From Candidatus Avimonoglobus intestinipullorum (lineage in GTDB: Bacteria; Bacillota; Clostridia; UBA1381): a stretch of DNA of 26,889 nucleotides. The number at the start of each line of letters is the position of its first letter. Position 1 is the first letter of the stretch. This document shows, in pieces, positions 1 to 6,754 of this stretch. The position numbers and the translations under genes are program-made. The stretch is taken from positions 1-26,889 of the forward strand of contig DVND01000213.1 in NCBI GenBank assembly GCA_018714645.1. Reading direction: 5' to 3'. The notes under the pieces are model-generated. The model saw only the letters and a list, made by a program, of their open reading frames with translations. It searched no databases and was not told where the DNA came from.

Positions 1-112
1 CAATCAGTAACTAAATACAGATTCGTACTGTATCATATACAGTACGAAAAGGGGGTACCCCCTTTTCGTACTGTATATGATACAGTACGAATCTGTATTT
101 AGTTACTGATTG
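1..112. repeat. Perfect 112-bp palindrome at window edge
   Basis: Bases 1-56 are the exact reverse complement of bases 57-112, with no spacer and no mismatch; the centre is GGGGGT|ACCCCC at 51-62. Each arm contains a smaller dyad, CGTACTGTAT-cat-ATACAGTACG at 24-46, mirrored at 67-89. The palindrome begins exactly at the first base of the window. That is what an assembler gives when a true palindrome leads to a fork, and also what a fold-back artefact gives. It lies 57 bases upstream of a surface-protein start codon. A recombination site, a cruciform-forming regulatory element or an assembly artefact are all possible. Confidence 0.95.
24..46. repeat. Nested dyad within palindrome arm
   Basis: Two 10-base inverted copies (CGTACTGTAT and ATACAGTACG) flank a 3-base centre. 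The same dyad recurs in inverted orientation at 67-89. Short inverted arms around a small core are the usual shape of a binding site for a dimeric DNA-binding protein or a site-specific recombinase. No such protein is encoded in the window, so the role is inference. Confidence 0.6.
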
Positions 113-142
113 TATAAAAACGGCGGAATCGCCGGTTTTATA
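113..142 (+). promoter_or_regulatory. Leader hairpin before surface protein gene
   Basis: TATAAAA-A-CGGCG at 113-125 pairs with CGCCG-G-TTTTATA at 130-142, with one A.G mismatch and a GAAT loop, followed by an AT-rich stretch. It abuts the palindrome and ends 27 bases before the start codon at 170. It could be a 5' leader structure or a terminator for something left of the window. No convincing promoter is visible between it and the gene. Confidence 0.5.
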
Positions 143-169
143 AATAAAATTTTAAAGGGAGAGAATGTC

Positions 170-2350
170 ATGAAAAAACAATTGGCTGCGATCCTTGCAA
201 GTACAATGCTGTTGGGTGCAGCTGGGCTGACGGCAGCAGCGGCGGATCCCGTTGCAGCAGCAGAAGCGGACACATGGGACGGCTCTGCCACGCAGGAATG
301 GTATGAGGATGGATCCGGCGAAACGTTTACCATATCCACCGCAGAGGACTTGGCCGGTTTGGCGGAATTAGTAAATGGAGGCACTAATTTTGCCGGCAAA
401 ACCATCACCCTGGAAACGGACATCGATTTGGCTGATATAGAATGGACGCCGATCGGAAAATCCGGCGCCTTATTCAGTGGGACATTTAATGGGCAAGAGC
501 ATACCATTTCCAACCTGAAAATCACCAATGATCAGGAAGATTACTGCGGGTTCTTCTATTGCCTTTCCGGTGCTGCGGTTACAGATTTACATATTTCCGG
601 GGCGGATGTTACCTCTTCCGGCTGGACCGGCGTGCTGGCGGGGCGTGCCGAGGATGCAGCAATTACCGGCTGTACCGTCTCCGGCGTGCTTGTAGCAGAA
701 GGACCGGAACCCGATCCCGAAGCCGAACCGAGCGGGGTTGCGGCCGCGGGGCTTGTTGAATATTCCTATCAGTCCCAGATCACAGACTGCTCTTCCGATG
801 TGACAGTCAATGTGTCCTCTTTGGGTAATTGGTTCACCTATGCGGGCGGTATTGCCTGCGAAGTCAACGGCGGCGCTATTAACAATTGCACCAACACCGG
901 TGCAATCACAGGTACAAGCTCAGACAATGAAAAATCTTATACCTATGCCGGCGGCATTGCAACCTATGTGAAGAACGGCGCGACGGTTACCGGCTGTACA
1001 AATGATGGGGCTGTCACCGCCGGCGATTCCAATACATTTTATGCCGTTGCAGGCGGGATTCTCGGCCAGATTTGGGTGGAAGATCCGGGCACCATTACCG
1101 TCACCGGCTGTACAAACACGGGTACCGTCACGGCAACCGCAAGCGATTCATACAAGGGCAACCAAATCGGCGAAATCTATACGTATAACAACATCACTGG
1201 CAAAAAGACCAATACGTTGGTTCTGGACGGGATACAGGATGATGACATTGGTTGGGAAATACAGGATTTAATAGTGGCGGATTTGGTCAAGTCCAATGGT
1301 GATGTATATGGTTATCCTACGTTGGAAGGTGCCCTGACAGATGCAGAACCCGGCGACACGGTTGAGATGACAAGAGACATGGCGGATATCGGCAGTCTCA
1401 GCATCGATAAAAATATTATATTTGAAGGTCGCGGGCATATCATTAGCGGCGATTCTTCATTGAATTTCAAGGGCGATGTTGGCGGTACGGTACAAAACGT
1501 TAACTTTGAAAATATTCATAATGAAAACAATAATAAATCGGCTATTTATGCAAGTGGTTTGACAGCAGAGCTGGTTGTTAAGGATTGCTCCTTTGACAAT
1601 GTTGATTGGGATTGTATCCAAGTAACACCGTATGCGGATACTGCAAGCGTGGTCATTACCGGGAATGCCTTCCGGAATTCAAGCATACAGGGGCAGCGGT
1701 TTATCCATGTGGAATCCCGTAACGCGGCCAGCTCGGGCCAATATGCCAATTACGCATTTTCTGCAGAAATTACAGGGAACAAATTCTACGGAACGGATGG
1801 GAATTTGTCGCAAGAAGCCCTGGAGGTGTATTTCTTTACCGCCCCGGAAAAGATTAATCTGGAGAAAAACTATTTCCAGGATCCGGGAAAGGTCTGGTTG
1901 TCTTCCGATTATGTAACATTCCGATCGGAAAACGACAAAATATACCCATATTATGAAAATGAAGAAATGACACAATTGGTGTATTTGCCAACAGCGACAG
2001 TACTCAGCGCAAATGCGGTGGATGCAATCAAAGAGGGTGCAGAAGGCACGATCCGCTTCATCACCAAGGTAGATGCGTTGAATGGCACGGCAACATCGTT
2101 CGGGACGTATATCCTGCCGCTGTTTGTGTTTGAACATGTGGATGAAAATTGGTCTGACGAGCTGACAGCGGTCGTAACATATACCGGGAAAGATATTGCA
2201 GCAGACCAAACCTATGCGGCGGACCTGACAGGCATTCCGGAAAAGTATTTTGGTGAAGATATCGTAGCGCAGTCGTTTATGGTTGTAGACGGCGAGACAG
2301 TGACCAGTGATCTTTTTAACGCCGTTTCTGTCGACGATTTAGCGCAATAA
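170..2350 (+). CDS. Secreted GLUG-motif / beta-helix surface protein
   Basis: Predicted exported protein of 726 residues; its ligand is unknown. The start at 170 is chosen over an in-frame ATG at 110 because a GGGAGAG ribosome binding site precedes it and a signal peptide begins there (MKK, then an Ala/Leu-rich core to about residue 25). Residues 40-120 hold a 'TAEDLAGLAELVNGG...TITLETDIDL' module typical of GLUG-containing proteins. Around residues 160-330 are repeated CTNTG-like rungs (INNCTNTGAITG, VTGCTNDGAVTA, VTGCTNTGTVTA). A second right-handed beta-helix-like region lies at about 440-560. The last 120 residues (from about 605) form a distinct beta-rich domain. No LPXTG motif, dockerin or S-layer repeat is visible, so how it attaches to the surface is unknown. 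A 53-residue ORF follows 16 bases later. The family assignment is firm but the function is not. Confidence 0.85.
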   Translation: MKKQLAAILASTMLLGAAGLTAAAADPVAAAEADTWDGSATQEWYEDGSGETFTISTAEDLAGLAELVNGGTNFAGKTITLETDIDLADIEWTPIGKSGALFSGTFNGQEHTISNLKITNDQEDYCGFFYCLSGAAVTDLHISGADVTSSGWTGVLAGRAEDAAITGCTVSGVLVAEGPEPDPEAEPSGVAAAGLVEYSYQSQITDCSSDVTVNVSSLGNWFTYAGGIACEVNGGAINNCTNTGAITGTSSDNEKSYTYAGGIATYVKNGATVTGCTNDGAVTAGDSNTFYAVAGGILGQIWVEDPGTITVTGCTNTGTVTATASDSYKGNQIGEIYTYNNITGKKTNTLVLDGIQDDDIGWEIQDLIVADLVKSNGDVYGYPTLEGALTDAEPGDTVEMTRDMADIGSLSIDKNIIFEGRGHIISGDSSLNFKGDVGGTVQNVNFENIHNENNNKSAIYASGLTAELVVKDCSFDNVDWDCIQVTPYADTASVVITGNAFRNSSIQGQRFIHVESRNAASSGQYANYAFSAEITGNKFYGTDGNLSQEALEVYFFTAPEKINLEKNYFQDPGKVWLSSDYVTFRSENDKIYPYYENEEMTQLVYLPTATVLSANAVDAIKEGAEGTIRFITKVDALNGTATSFGTYILPLFVFEHVDENWSDELTAVVTYTGKDIAADQTYAADLTGIPEKYFGEDIVAQSFMVVDGETVTSDLFNAVSVDDLAQ

Positions 2351-2366
2351 AAAGGAGGACGCGAGA

Positions 2367-2528
2367 ATGAAAACATATATAAAACCCGATTTCACAGTCC
2401 GGGCGTTTGACGTTGCCGATGTCATCACCGTATCCGGCGACCCGGAGGATGTCCTGACAGGGGCGACGGTCGAAGGCGGAGAAGCTGAGTGGAACTCCCA
2501 ATGGGATGACGTATATAGTACATATTAA
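2367..2528 (+). CDS. 53-residue small protein, unknown function
   Basis: The ORF has a very strong ribosome binding site (AAGGAGG at 2352-2358, 8 bases before ATG) and lies 16 bases after the surface protein, so the two are probably cotranscribed. It begins MKTYIKPDFTVRAFDVADV and continues through an 'ITVSGDPEDV' stretch to an acidic, aromatic tail (WNSQWDDVYSTY). It has no signal peptide, membrane segment or Cys. From memory, short proteins beginning with a 'Y-x-KP-x-x-x-V-x-x-F-x-x-x-D-V-I-T-x-S' pattern recur in gut Clostridia, with variable tails; that needs a search to confirm. Being under 60 residues it is easily missed by gene callers. The terminator comes right after it. No function can be assigned. 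Confidence 0.75.
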   Translation: MKTYIKPDFTVRAFDVADVITVSGDPEDVLTGATVEGGEAEWNSQWDDVYSTY

Positions 2529-2532
2529 TCTA

Positions 2533-2566
2533 AAAAAACGGAACGGTTTAAACCGTTCCGTTTTTT
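2533..2566. terminator. Bidirectional rho-independent terminator
   Basis: A perfect stem CGGAACGGTTT/AAACCGTTCCG (2539-2560) is flanked by an A-run on the left and a T-run on the right, so it can end transcription from both sides. It serves the small-protein gene on plus and the HAD gene on minus, whose stop codon at 2565-2567 touches it. Confidence 0.9.
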
Positions 2567-3203
2567 ATAACAATTCTTCCCAGCTTTCAATAGACCGGTC
2601 AGCGGCATTTTTCAGCTGTTCCCATTCATCCGCGTTTGAAAAATCAGCCACAGCCGTCGTTTGCATCCCGGCTTTTTTTGCGCCCTGGATGCCGATGAGG
2701 ATGTCCTCAAATACCATGCAGTCCTTTGGTTCCGCGCCCAGCCGCCGGGCGGCCAGCAGATATACGTCCGGGTTGCTCTTGTTAACGCCCACTTCGCTGG
2801 ACAGCGCCACGGCGTCGATTTTATCCATCACGCCCAGGCGCGTCAGCGCGCCGCGGCACAGCTTGTCATATCCCGACGTGGCAATGGCGATTTTTACGCC
2901 CGCCGCATGGAGCTTTTCGATATATTCTTTCGCAAACGGCTTCATGGGGATGCTGTTCATGTACGCATCCGCCGCCAAGGCGCTGAATTCCGCAAATACA
3001 TCTTCCACCGTGTCGGTCAGGTTGTGCATTTTGACAATCAATGGAAGCGATTCCTCCAGCGTCATATCGCGGAATTTCCGCACGTCCGCATCGGTCAGTT
3101 CAATGGAGCGGCGGTTCAGGAACTGCGTCGTGATATCCTTCCAGACGCCCATGGATTCCAAAAGCGTGCCGTCCATATCGAAAATCGCTGCTTGAAAAGC
3201 CAT
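2565..3203 (-). CDS. HAD-superfamily phosphatase (beta-PGM-like)
   Basis: Cytosolic haloacid dehalogenase-family hydrolase of 212 residues, probably acting on a sugar phosphate or similar small phosphorylated metabolite. Motif I is FDMDGTL near residue 9, where the first Asp is the nucleophile and the second the acid/base. Motif II is IATSGYD, a conserved Lys (GVNKSNPDVYL) forms motif III, and VFEDILIGIQGAKKAGM supplies the acidic motif IV. The helical cap lies between motifs I and II, as in subclass IA enzymes. The ATG at 3203 is preferred to an upstream in-frame GTG because AAGGAGG lies 8 bases before it and the GTG overlaps that site. It has its own sigma-A promoter and ends in the shared terminator. 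Substrate is not predictable; phosphatase and phosphoglucomutase activities are both possible. Confidence 0.9.
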   Translation of the reverse strand: MAFQAAIFDMDGTLLESMGVWKDITTQFLNRRSIELTDADVRKFRDMTLEESLPLIVKMHNLTDTVEDVFAEFSALAADAYMNSIPMKPFAKEYIEKLHAAGVKIAIATSGYDKLCRGALTRLGVMDKIDAVALSSEVGVNKSNPDVYLLAARRLGAEPKDCMVFEDILIGIQGAKKAGMQTTAVADFSNADEWEQLKNAADRSIESWEELL

Positions 3204-3234
3204 AAACAACACCTCCTTTTTGTGTTTAGCTTAT

Positions 3235-3263
3235 ACTATACCGTATTTTGCGTGAAAAGTCAA
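3235..3263 (-). promoter_or_regulatory. Sigma-A promoter for HAD gene
   Basis: On the minus strand TTGACT (3263-3258), a 17-base spacer and TATAGT (3240-3235) lie 32 bases upstream of the HAD start codon. Confidence 0.8.
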
Positions 3264-3326
3264 TTGGTTACAGCCATACAATTTATGTCAACCGAAAGAA
3301 AATTTAAAAAAGCCTGCTGGATGTTC

Positions 3327-3355
3327 TTGACAAATACAGGATGTTGCGTTATAAT
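3327..3355 (+). promoter_or_regulatory. Consensus sigma-A promoter for nrdDG
   Basis: TTGACA (3327-3332), a 17-base spacer and TATAAT (3350-3355) match both hexamers perfectly. The predicted start lies near 3362, about 50 bases before nrdD. A promoter this strong usually needs a repressor, which fits the NrdR-like box just downstream. Confidence 0.9.
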
Positions 3356-3365
3356 CAAAATTGTA

Positions 3366-3381
3366 GCACAATATGTAGTAT
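3366..3381 (+). promoter_or_regulatory. Putative NrdR box
   Basis: GCACAATATGTAGTAT matches the known NrdR consensus (acaCwAtATaTwGtgt) at 13 of 16 positions, including the C, A, AT, T and G core. It begins about 4 bases downstream of the predicted transcription start of nrdD, suited to repression. NrdR usually binds two boxes about three helical turns apart. The only upstream candidate, near 3336-3351, is weak (about 8 of 16) and overlaps the -10. Confidence 0.55.
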
Positions 3382-3410
3382 TTATTATATAAACAGGGGA
3401 TGAATGGGAC

Positions 3411-5726
3411 ATGATTCAAAATATTTTAAAGCGGGACGGCCGCCAGATGGATTTTGACAGCAGTAAGATTGCGGAGGCGATCAATAAGGCGTTTGTTGCC
3501 AGTACCAGGAGGGATGATATCGGGTATTCCATGGAGCTGGCGCAGCAGGTTGTGGAGGAGCTGGAGCGCAAGGGGCTGGAAATGCCGACGGTGGAGGAGA
3601 TCCAGGACTGCGTGGAGAAGGTATTGATCCAGAACGGCCATGTGCGCACGGCGAAGGCGTATATTGTATACCGTGCGGAGCGGACGCGGATGCGCGAGAT
3701 GAAGACAAATCTGATGCGGATTTATGAGGATATCACCTTTAAGGATGCGAAGGATTCCAATATCAAGCGGGAGAATGCCAATGTGGATGCGGACACCGCC
3801 ATGGGGACGATGCTGAAATACGGCTCTGAGGGGGCGAAGCAGTTCTTTGAGATGTTTGTGCTGAAGCCGGAATATGCGGAGGCGCATAAAAGCGGCGATA
3901 TCCATATCCACGACCTGGATTTCCTGACAATGACCACCACCTGCTGCCAGATCGATCTGCTACAGTTATTTAAGGACGGATTTTCCACGGGGCATGGCGT
4001 CCTGCGGGAGCCGAATGATATTGCCAGCTATGCGGCGCTGGCGTGCATTGCGGTGCAGTCCAACCAGAATGACCAGCACGGCGGGCAGAGTATCGTCAAT
4101 TTTGATTACGGTATGGCGCCGGGGGTCGTGAAAACGTATCAGAAGACTTATACGAAAAATCTGCAAAAAGCGCTGGAATTAAAGGGCGGCGCGGAGATTT
4201 CAGAGGAGGAACTGGCAACGCTCAGAAAGAAGCTGCTGGCTGAGGGCCTTGTGCTCCGTATGGAGGACCATGCGGCGTATACGGAAGCGGAGCGAAAAGC
4301 GCTGGCGCAGGCCGGCGTCCCGGAGGAGCTGGCGCAGGAATGCCAGGAGTATGCCCTGCGGGTATCGGTGAAGGAGACCGACCGGGCGACGTATCAGGCC
4401 ATGGAGGCGCTGGTGCACAATCTGAATACGATGAACTCCCGTGCGGGCGCGCAGACCCCGTTTTCCTCCATCAATTACGGCATGGACACCTCACCGGAGG
4501 GGCGCATGGTCATTAAAAATGTGCTGCTGGTGAATGAAGCGGGGCTGGGGCACGGCGAAACGCCGATCTTCCCCATCCAGATTTTCCGGGTGAAGGAAGG
4601 GGTCAGCTATAACCCCGGTGATCCGAATTATGATTTGTTCAAGCTGGCGTGCCGCGTCAGCGCAAAACGCCTGTTCCCGAACTTTTCCTTTGTTGACGCG
4701 CCGTTTAACCTGCAATATTATGACGGCACGCCGGAGACGGAGATCGCTTATATGGGCTGCCGGACGCGGGTCATCGGGAATGTGCATGACCCGGAGCGGC
4801 AAATCTGCAACAGGCGCGGGAACCTGTCCTTTACATCCATCAACCTGCCGCGGATTGCCATAAAAGCCAAAGGCGACGTGCAATGGTTTTTTGAAGAATT
4901 GGACCGTAAAATCGATTTATGCATTGGGCAGCTGATGGACCGGTTTGAGATACAGGCCCACAAAAAGGTGCGGAACTTCCCGTTCCTGATGGGCGAGGGC
5001 GTCTGGCTGGACTCCGAAAAGTTGAAGCCGGATGATGAAGTGCGGGAGGTATTGAAGCACGGGACGATGTCCGTGGGCTTCATCGGCCTGGCGGAGGCGT
5101 TGGTAGCGCTGATCGGCGAGCATCATGGGCAAAGCGATAAGGCGCAGAACCTGGGGCTGGACATCATCTCCCATATGCGGGAGCGGATGGATGAGCAGAG
5201 CGCAAAAACGGGCTTGAATTTCACTCTGCTGGCAACGCCGGCGGAGGGGCTGTCCGGCCGGTTCGTGAAAATTGACAAGGAAAAATACGGGGTTATCAAA
5301 GGCGTGACAGACCGGGAGTATTATACGAACTCCTTCCATATCCCGGTTTATTTCCCCATCAGCGCGTTTGATAAAATTGCGAAGGAAGCGCCGTACCATG
5401 CATTGACCAATGCGGGGCATATCTCCTATGTAGAGCTGGACGGCGATCCGACAAAAAATCTGGACGCCTTTGAAAAGGTCATCCGGGCGATGCATGATGC
5501 GGGCATCGGGTACGGCTCTATCAATCATCCTGTTGACCGCGACCCGGTCTGCGGGTACACGGGGATCATTGGGGATGAATGTCCGAAATGCGGCAGGAAT
5601 GAGCAGGAGGACGGAATCCCGTTCGAACGCATCCGGCGGATTACGGGGTATCTTGTGGGGACGCTGGACCGTTTCAACGACGGGAAGCGCGCCGAAGAAC
5701 GGGATCGTGTAAAGCATACGCTGTAA
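3411..5726 (+). CDS. nrdD: Anaerobic ribonucleoside-triphosphate reductase
   Basis: Class III ribonucleotide reductase of 771 residues; reduces ribonucleoside triphosphates to dNTPs for DNA synthesis without oxygen, using a glycyl radical. Residues 1 to about 90 are an ATP-cone (ILKRDGRQMDFDSSKIAEAI) for allosteric control by ATP/dATP. The body carries conserved NrdD stretches (HIHDLDF, NQNDQHGGQS, EAGLGHGETPIFPIQIF). The C-terminus holds a zinc-ribbon-like VCGYTG...CPKCGR and the glycyl radical loop RRITGYLVGTLDRFNDGK, in which Gly746 is the likely radical site. Only three Cys are seen in the zinc region; the position of a fourth in the E. coli-type CxxC pair holds Asp. It is followed after 38 bases by its activase nrdG and is preceded by a consensus promoter and an NrdR-like box. 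The start at 3411 has GGGGA 10 bases upstream. Length is typical. Confidence 0.97.
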   Translation: MIQNILKRDGRQMDFDSSKIAEAINKAFVASTRRDDIGYSMELAQQVVEELERKGLEMPTVEEIQDCVEKVLIQNGHVRTAKAYIVYRAERTRMREMKTNLMRIYEDITFKDAKDSNIKRENANVDADTAMGTMLKYGSEGAKQFFEMFVLKPEYAEAHKSGDIHIHDLDFLTMTTTCCQIDLLQLFKDGFSTGHGVLREPNDIASYAALACIAVQSNQNDQHGGQSIVNFDYGMAPGVVKTYQKTYTKNLQKALELKGGAEISEEELATLRKKLLAEGLVLRMEDHAAYTEAERKALAQAGVPEELAQECQEYALRVSVKETDRATYQAMEALVHNLNTMNSRAGAQTPFSSINYGMDTSPEGRMVIKNVLLVNEAGLGHGETPIFPIQIFRVKEGVSYNPGDPNYDLFKLACRVSAKRLFPNFSFVDAPFNLQYYDGTPETEIAYMGCRTRVIGNVHDPERQICNRRGNLSFTSINLPRIAIKAKGDVQWFFEELDRKIDLCIGQLMDRFEIQAHKKVRNFPFLMGEGVWLDSEKLKPDDEVREVLKHGTMSVGFIGLAEALVALIGEHHGQSDKAQNLGLDIISHMRERMDEQSAKTGLNFTLLATPAEGLSGRFVKIDKEKYGVIKGVTDREYYTNSFHIPVYFPISAFDKIAKEAPYHALTNAGHISYVELDGDPTKNLDAFEKVIRAMHDAGIGYGSINHPVDRDPVCGYTGIIGDECPKCGRNEQEDGIPFERIRRITGYLVGTLDRFNDGKRAEERDRVKHTL

Positions 5727-5764
5727 CCGGAAATGGTTGCTTTTGCTGTAAAGGAGGAACCCAG

Positions 5765-6274
5765 ATGAATGTCCGGCTGTTTGGCACGGCGAATGACTCC
5801 ATCGTGGATGGGCCGGGGCTCCGCTGTGCGATTTTCACCCAAGGCTGCCCGCATCGCTGCGAGGGCTGCCATAATCCCGCCTCCCATGACCCAAACGGCG
5901 GCTATGAGGCGGACACGGCTGATTTGATTGCCTCCATCAAAAGAAACCCGTTGCTGGACGGGGTGACGTTTTCCGGCGGGGAGCCGTTTTTGCAGGCGAA
6001 GCCGCTGACCCACATCGCAAAAGAGGCGCATGCGCGCGGCTTGAACACAATGGCCTATACAGGCTATACCTGGGAGGAGCTGCTGGCGGGGGCGACGGCG
6101 GAAAATGGCTGGCTGGCATTCCTGCGGGAATTGGATTTGCTGGTGGACGGGCGCTTCGTGTTGGAGGAGCGCAGCATTGATTTGCAATTTAAGGGTTCCA
6201 AAAACCAGCGCATCATTGACGTCCCCCAAAGCCTGGCGCAGGGGCACGTGGTGTTATCTGTATATGATATATGA
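5765..6274 (+). CDS. nrdG: Anaerobic RNR-activating radical SAM protein
   Basis: Activase of 169 residues that uses S-adenosylmethionine and a [4Fe-4S] cluster to abstract a hydrogen from the C-terminal glycine of NrdD. The cluster motif is Cys28-PHR-Cys32-EG-Cys35 (CxxxCxxC), following the family's VDGPGLRCAIFTQG. FSGGEPFLQ is the SAM-binding GGE motif. TYSGYT-like and DGRF motifs ('YTGYTWEEL', 'LLVDGRFV') and the C-terminal FKGSKNQRIIDVPQSL are characteristic of NrdG. AAAGGAGG lies 8 bases before ATG. It is in the nrdD operon with a 38-base gap and ends directly in a terminator whose hairpin starts 3 bases after the stop. Length is usual for the family. Confidence 0.97.
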   Translation: MNVRLFGTANDSIVDGPGLRCAIFTQGCPHRCEGCHNPASHDPNGGYEADTADLIASIKRNPLLDGVTFSGGEPFLQAKPLTHIAKEAHARGLNTMAYTGYTWEELLAGATAENGWLAFLRELDLLVDGRFVLEERSIDLQFKGSKNQRIIDVPQSLAQGHVVLSVYDI

Positions 6275-6305
6275 AAAGGCGTACCGAAAACGGTACGCCT
6301 TTCTT
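6275..6305. terminator. Bidirectional terminator after nrdG
   Basis: The stem AGGCGTACCG (6277-6286) pairs perfectly with CGGTACGCCT (6291-6300) around an AAAA loop, with A-rich flank left and TTCTT right. It lies between the nrdG stop codon and the convergent desulfoferrodoxin stop codon, and can serve both. Confidence 0.88.
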
Positions 6306-6687
6306 ATAATTCTGTCATCCATAAGCTGTGCAGGTTGCAATATGCGTACACGGCGACGGGCTGGTCGCCCTCCGTGAGCATGAAATCGGCACAGGGCGGC
6401 GCATCGATGCGCAGTTCCTTGCGCTGGCAGCCGTGTTTTGTCTCTAAACAGATGAACGCGATGTAGTGGTCGGCGCCCATGGGGTGTGCCGTGGAGCCAA
6501 CCTCCACGTGTATCTTGTTTCCCTCCTGTGTGATGACTGGCAGGTGTTTTTCACCCGCCGCGTCTGTGGTGTTGGGCGTTAATTCTGTCATATCCTGCCC
6601 GCAGCAGAGAAGGTTTACGCCGGAGGAATGCACCATCTCTACCAAATTTTCACAATGTTCACAATAATAAAATTGCGCTGAATGCAT
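6304..6687 (-). CDS. dfx: Desulfoferrodoxin (superoxide reductase)
   Basis: Cytosolic superoxide reductase of 127 residues; reduces superoxide to hydrogen peroxide without releasing oxygen, a defence used by anaerobes. The N-terminal desulforedoxin domain binds iron through Cys9, Cys12, Cys28 and Cys29, the same positions as in the described desulfoferrodoxins. The catalytic domain keeps EKH (46-48), His68, His74, and Cys117-NL-His120, the expected four His and one Cys ligands of the active iron. This is therefore a two-iron type enzyme. An AGGCGG-like site lies about 9 bases before ATG. It lies 67 bases downstream of walI on the same strand; no clear promoter is seen in that gap, so it may be the last gene of the wal transcript. 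The electron donor, probably rubredoxin, is not encoded here. Confidence 0.93.
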   Translation of the reverse strand: MHSAQFYYCEHCENLVEMVHSSGVNLLCCGQDMTELTPNTTDAAGEKHLPVITQEGNKIHVEVGSTAHPMGADHYIAFICLETKHGCQRKELRIDAPPCADFMLTEGDQPVAVYAYCNLHSLWMTEL

Positions 6688-6754
6688 GGCTCAAACCGCC
6701 TTTCCAAAAATGTCATTGATAGGATTTCCCGCAGGATCCGTTTTATACGCGGTT

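Noticed and set aside
1..112. Palindrome as an ordinary rho-independent terminator
   Set aside because: The perfect arms are far longer than a terminator stem, there is no loop, and no T-run follows the end of the arm.
2367..2528. Small protein as a RiPP precursor
   Set aside because: No maturase, protease or exporter is next to it; the radical SAM genes in the window are NrdG and YgiQ, which belong elsewhere.
3204..3326. Riboswitch upstream of nrdD (for example a cobalamin element)
   Set aside because: The gap holds two promoters and an operator-like site but no extended conserved pairing; class III reductases do not need cobalamin.
4917..5717. 266-residue minus-strand open frame within nrdD
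   Set aside because: It is the complement of the conserved C-terminal half of NrdD and shows no protein-like motif or start signal.
6688..6754. Terminator between walI and desulfoferrodoxin
   Set aside because: AAACCGC and GCGGTTT occur about 50 bases apart in inverted orientation, but the loop is too long and no T-run follows.
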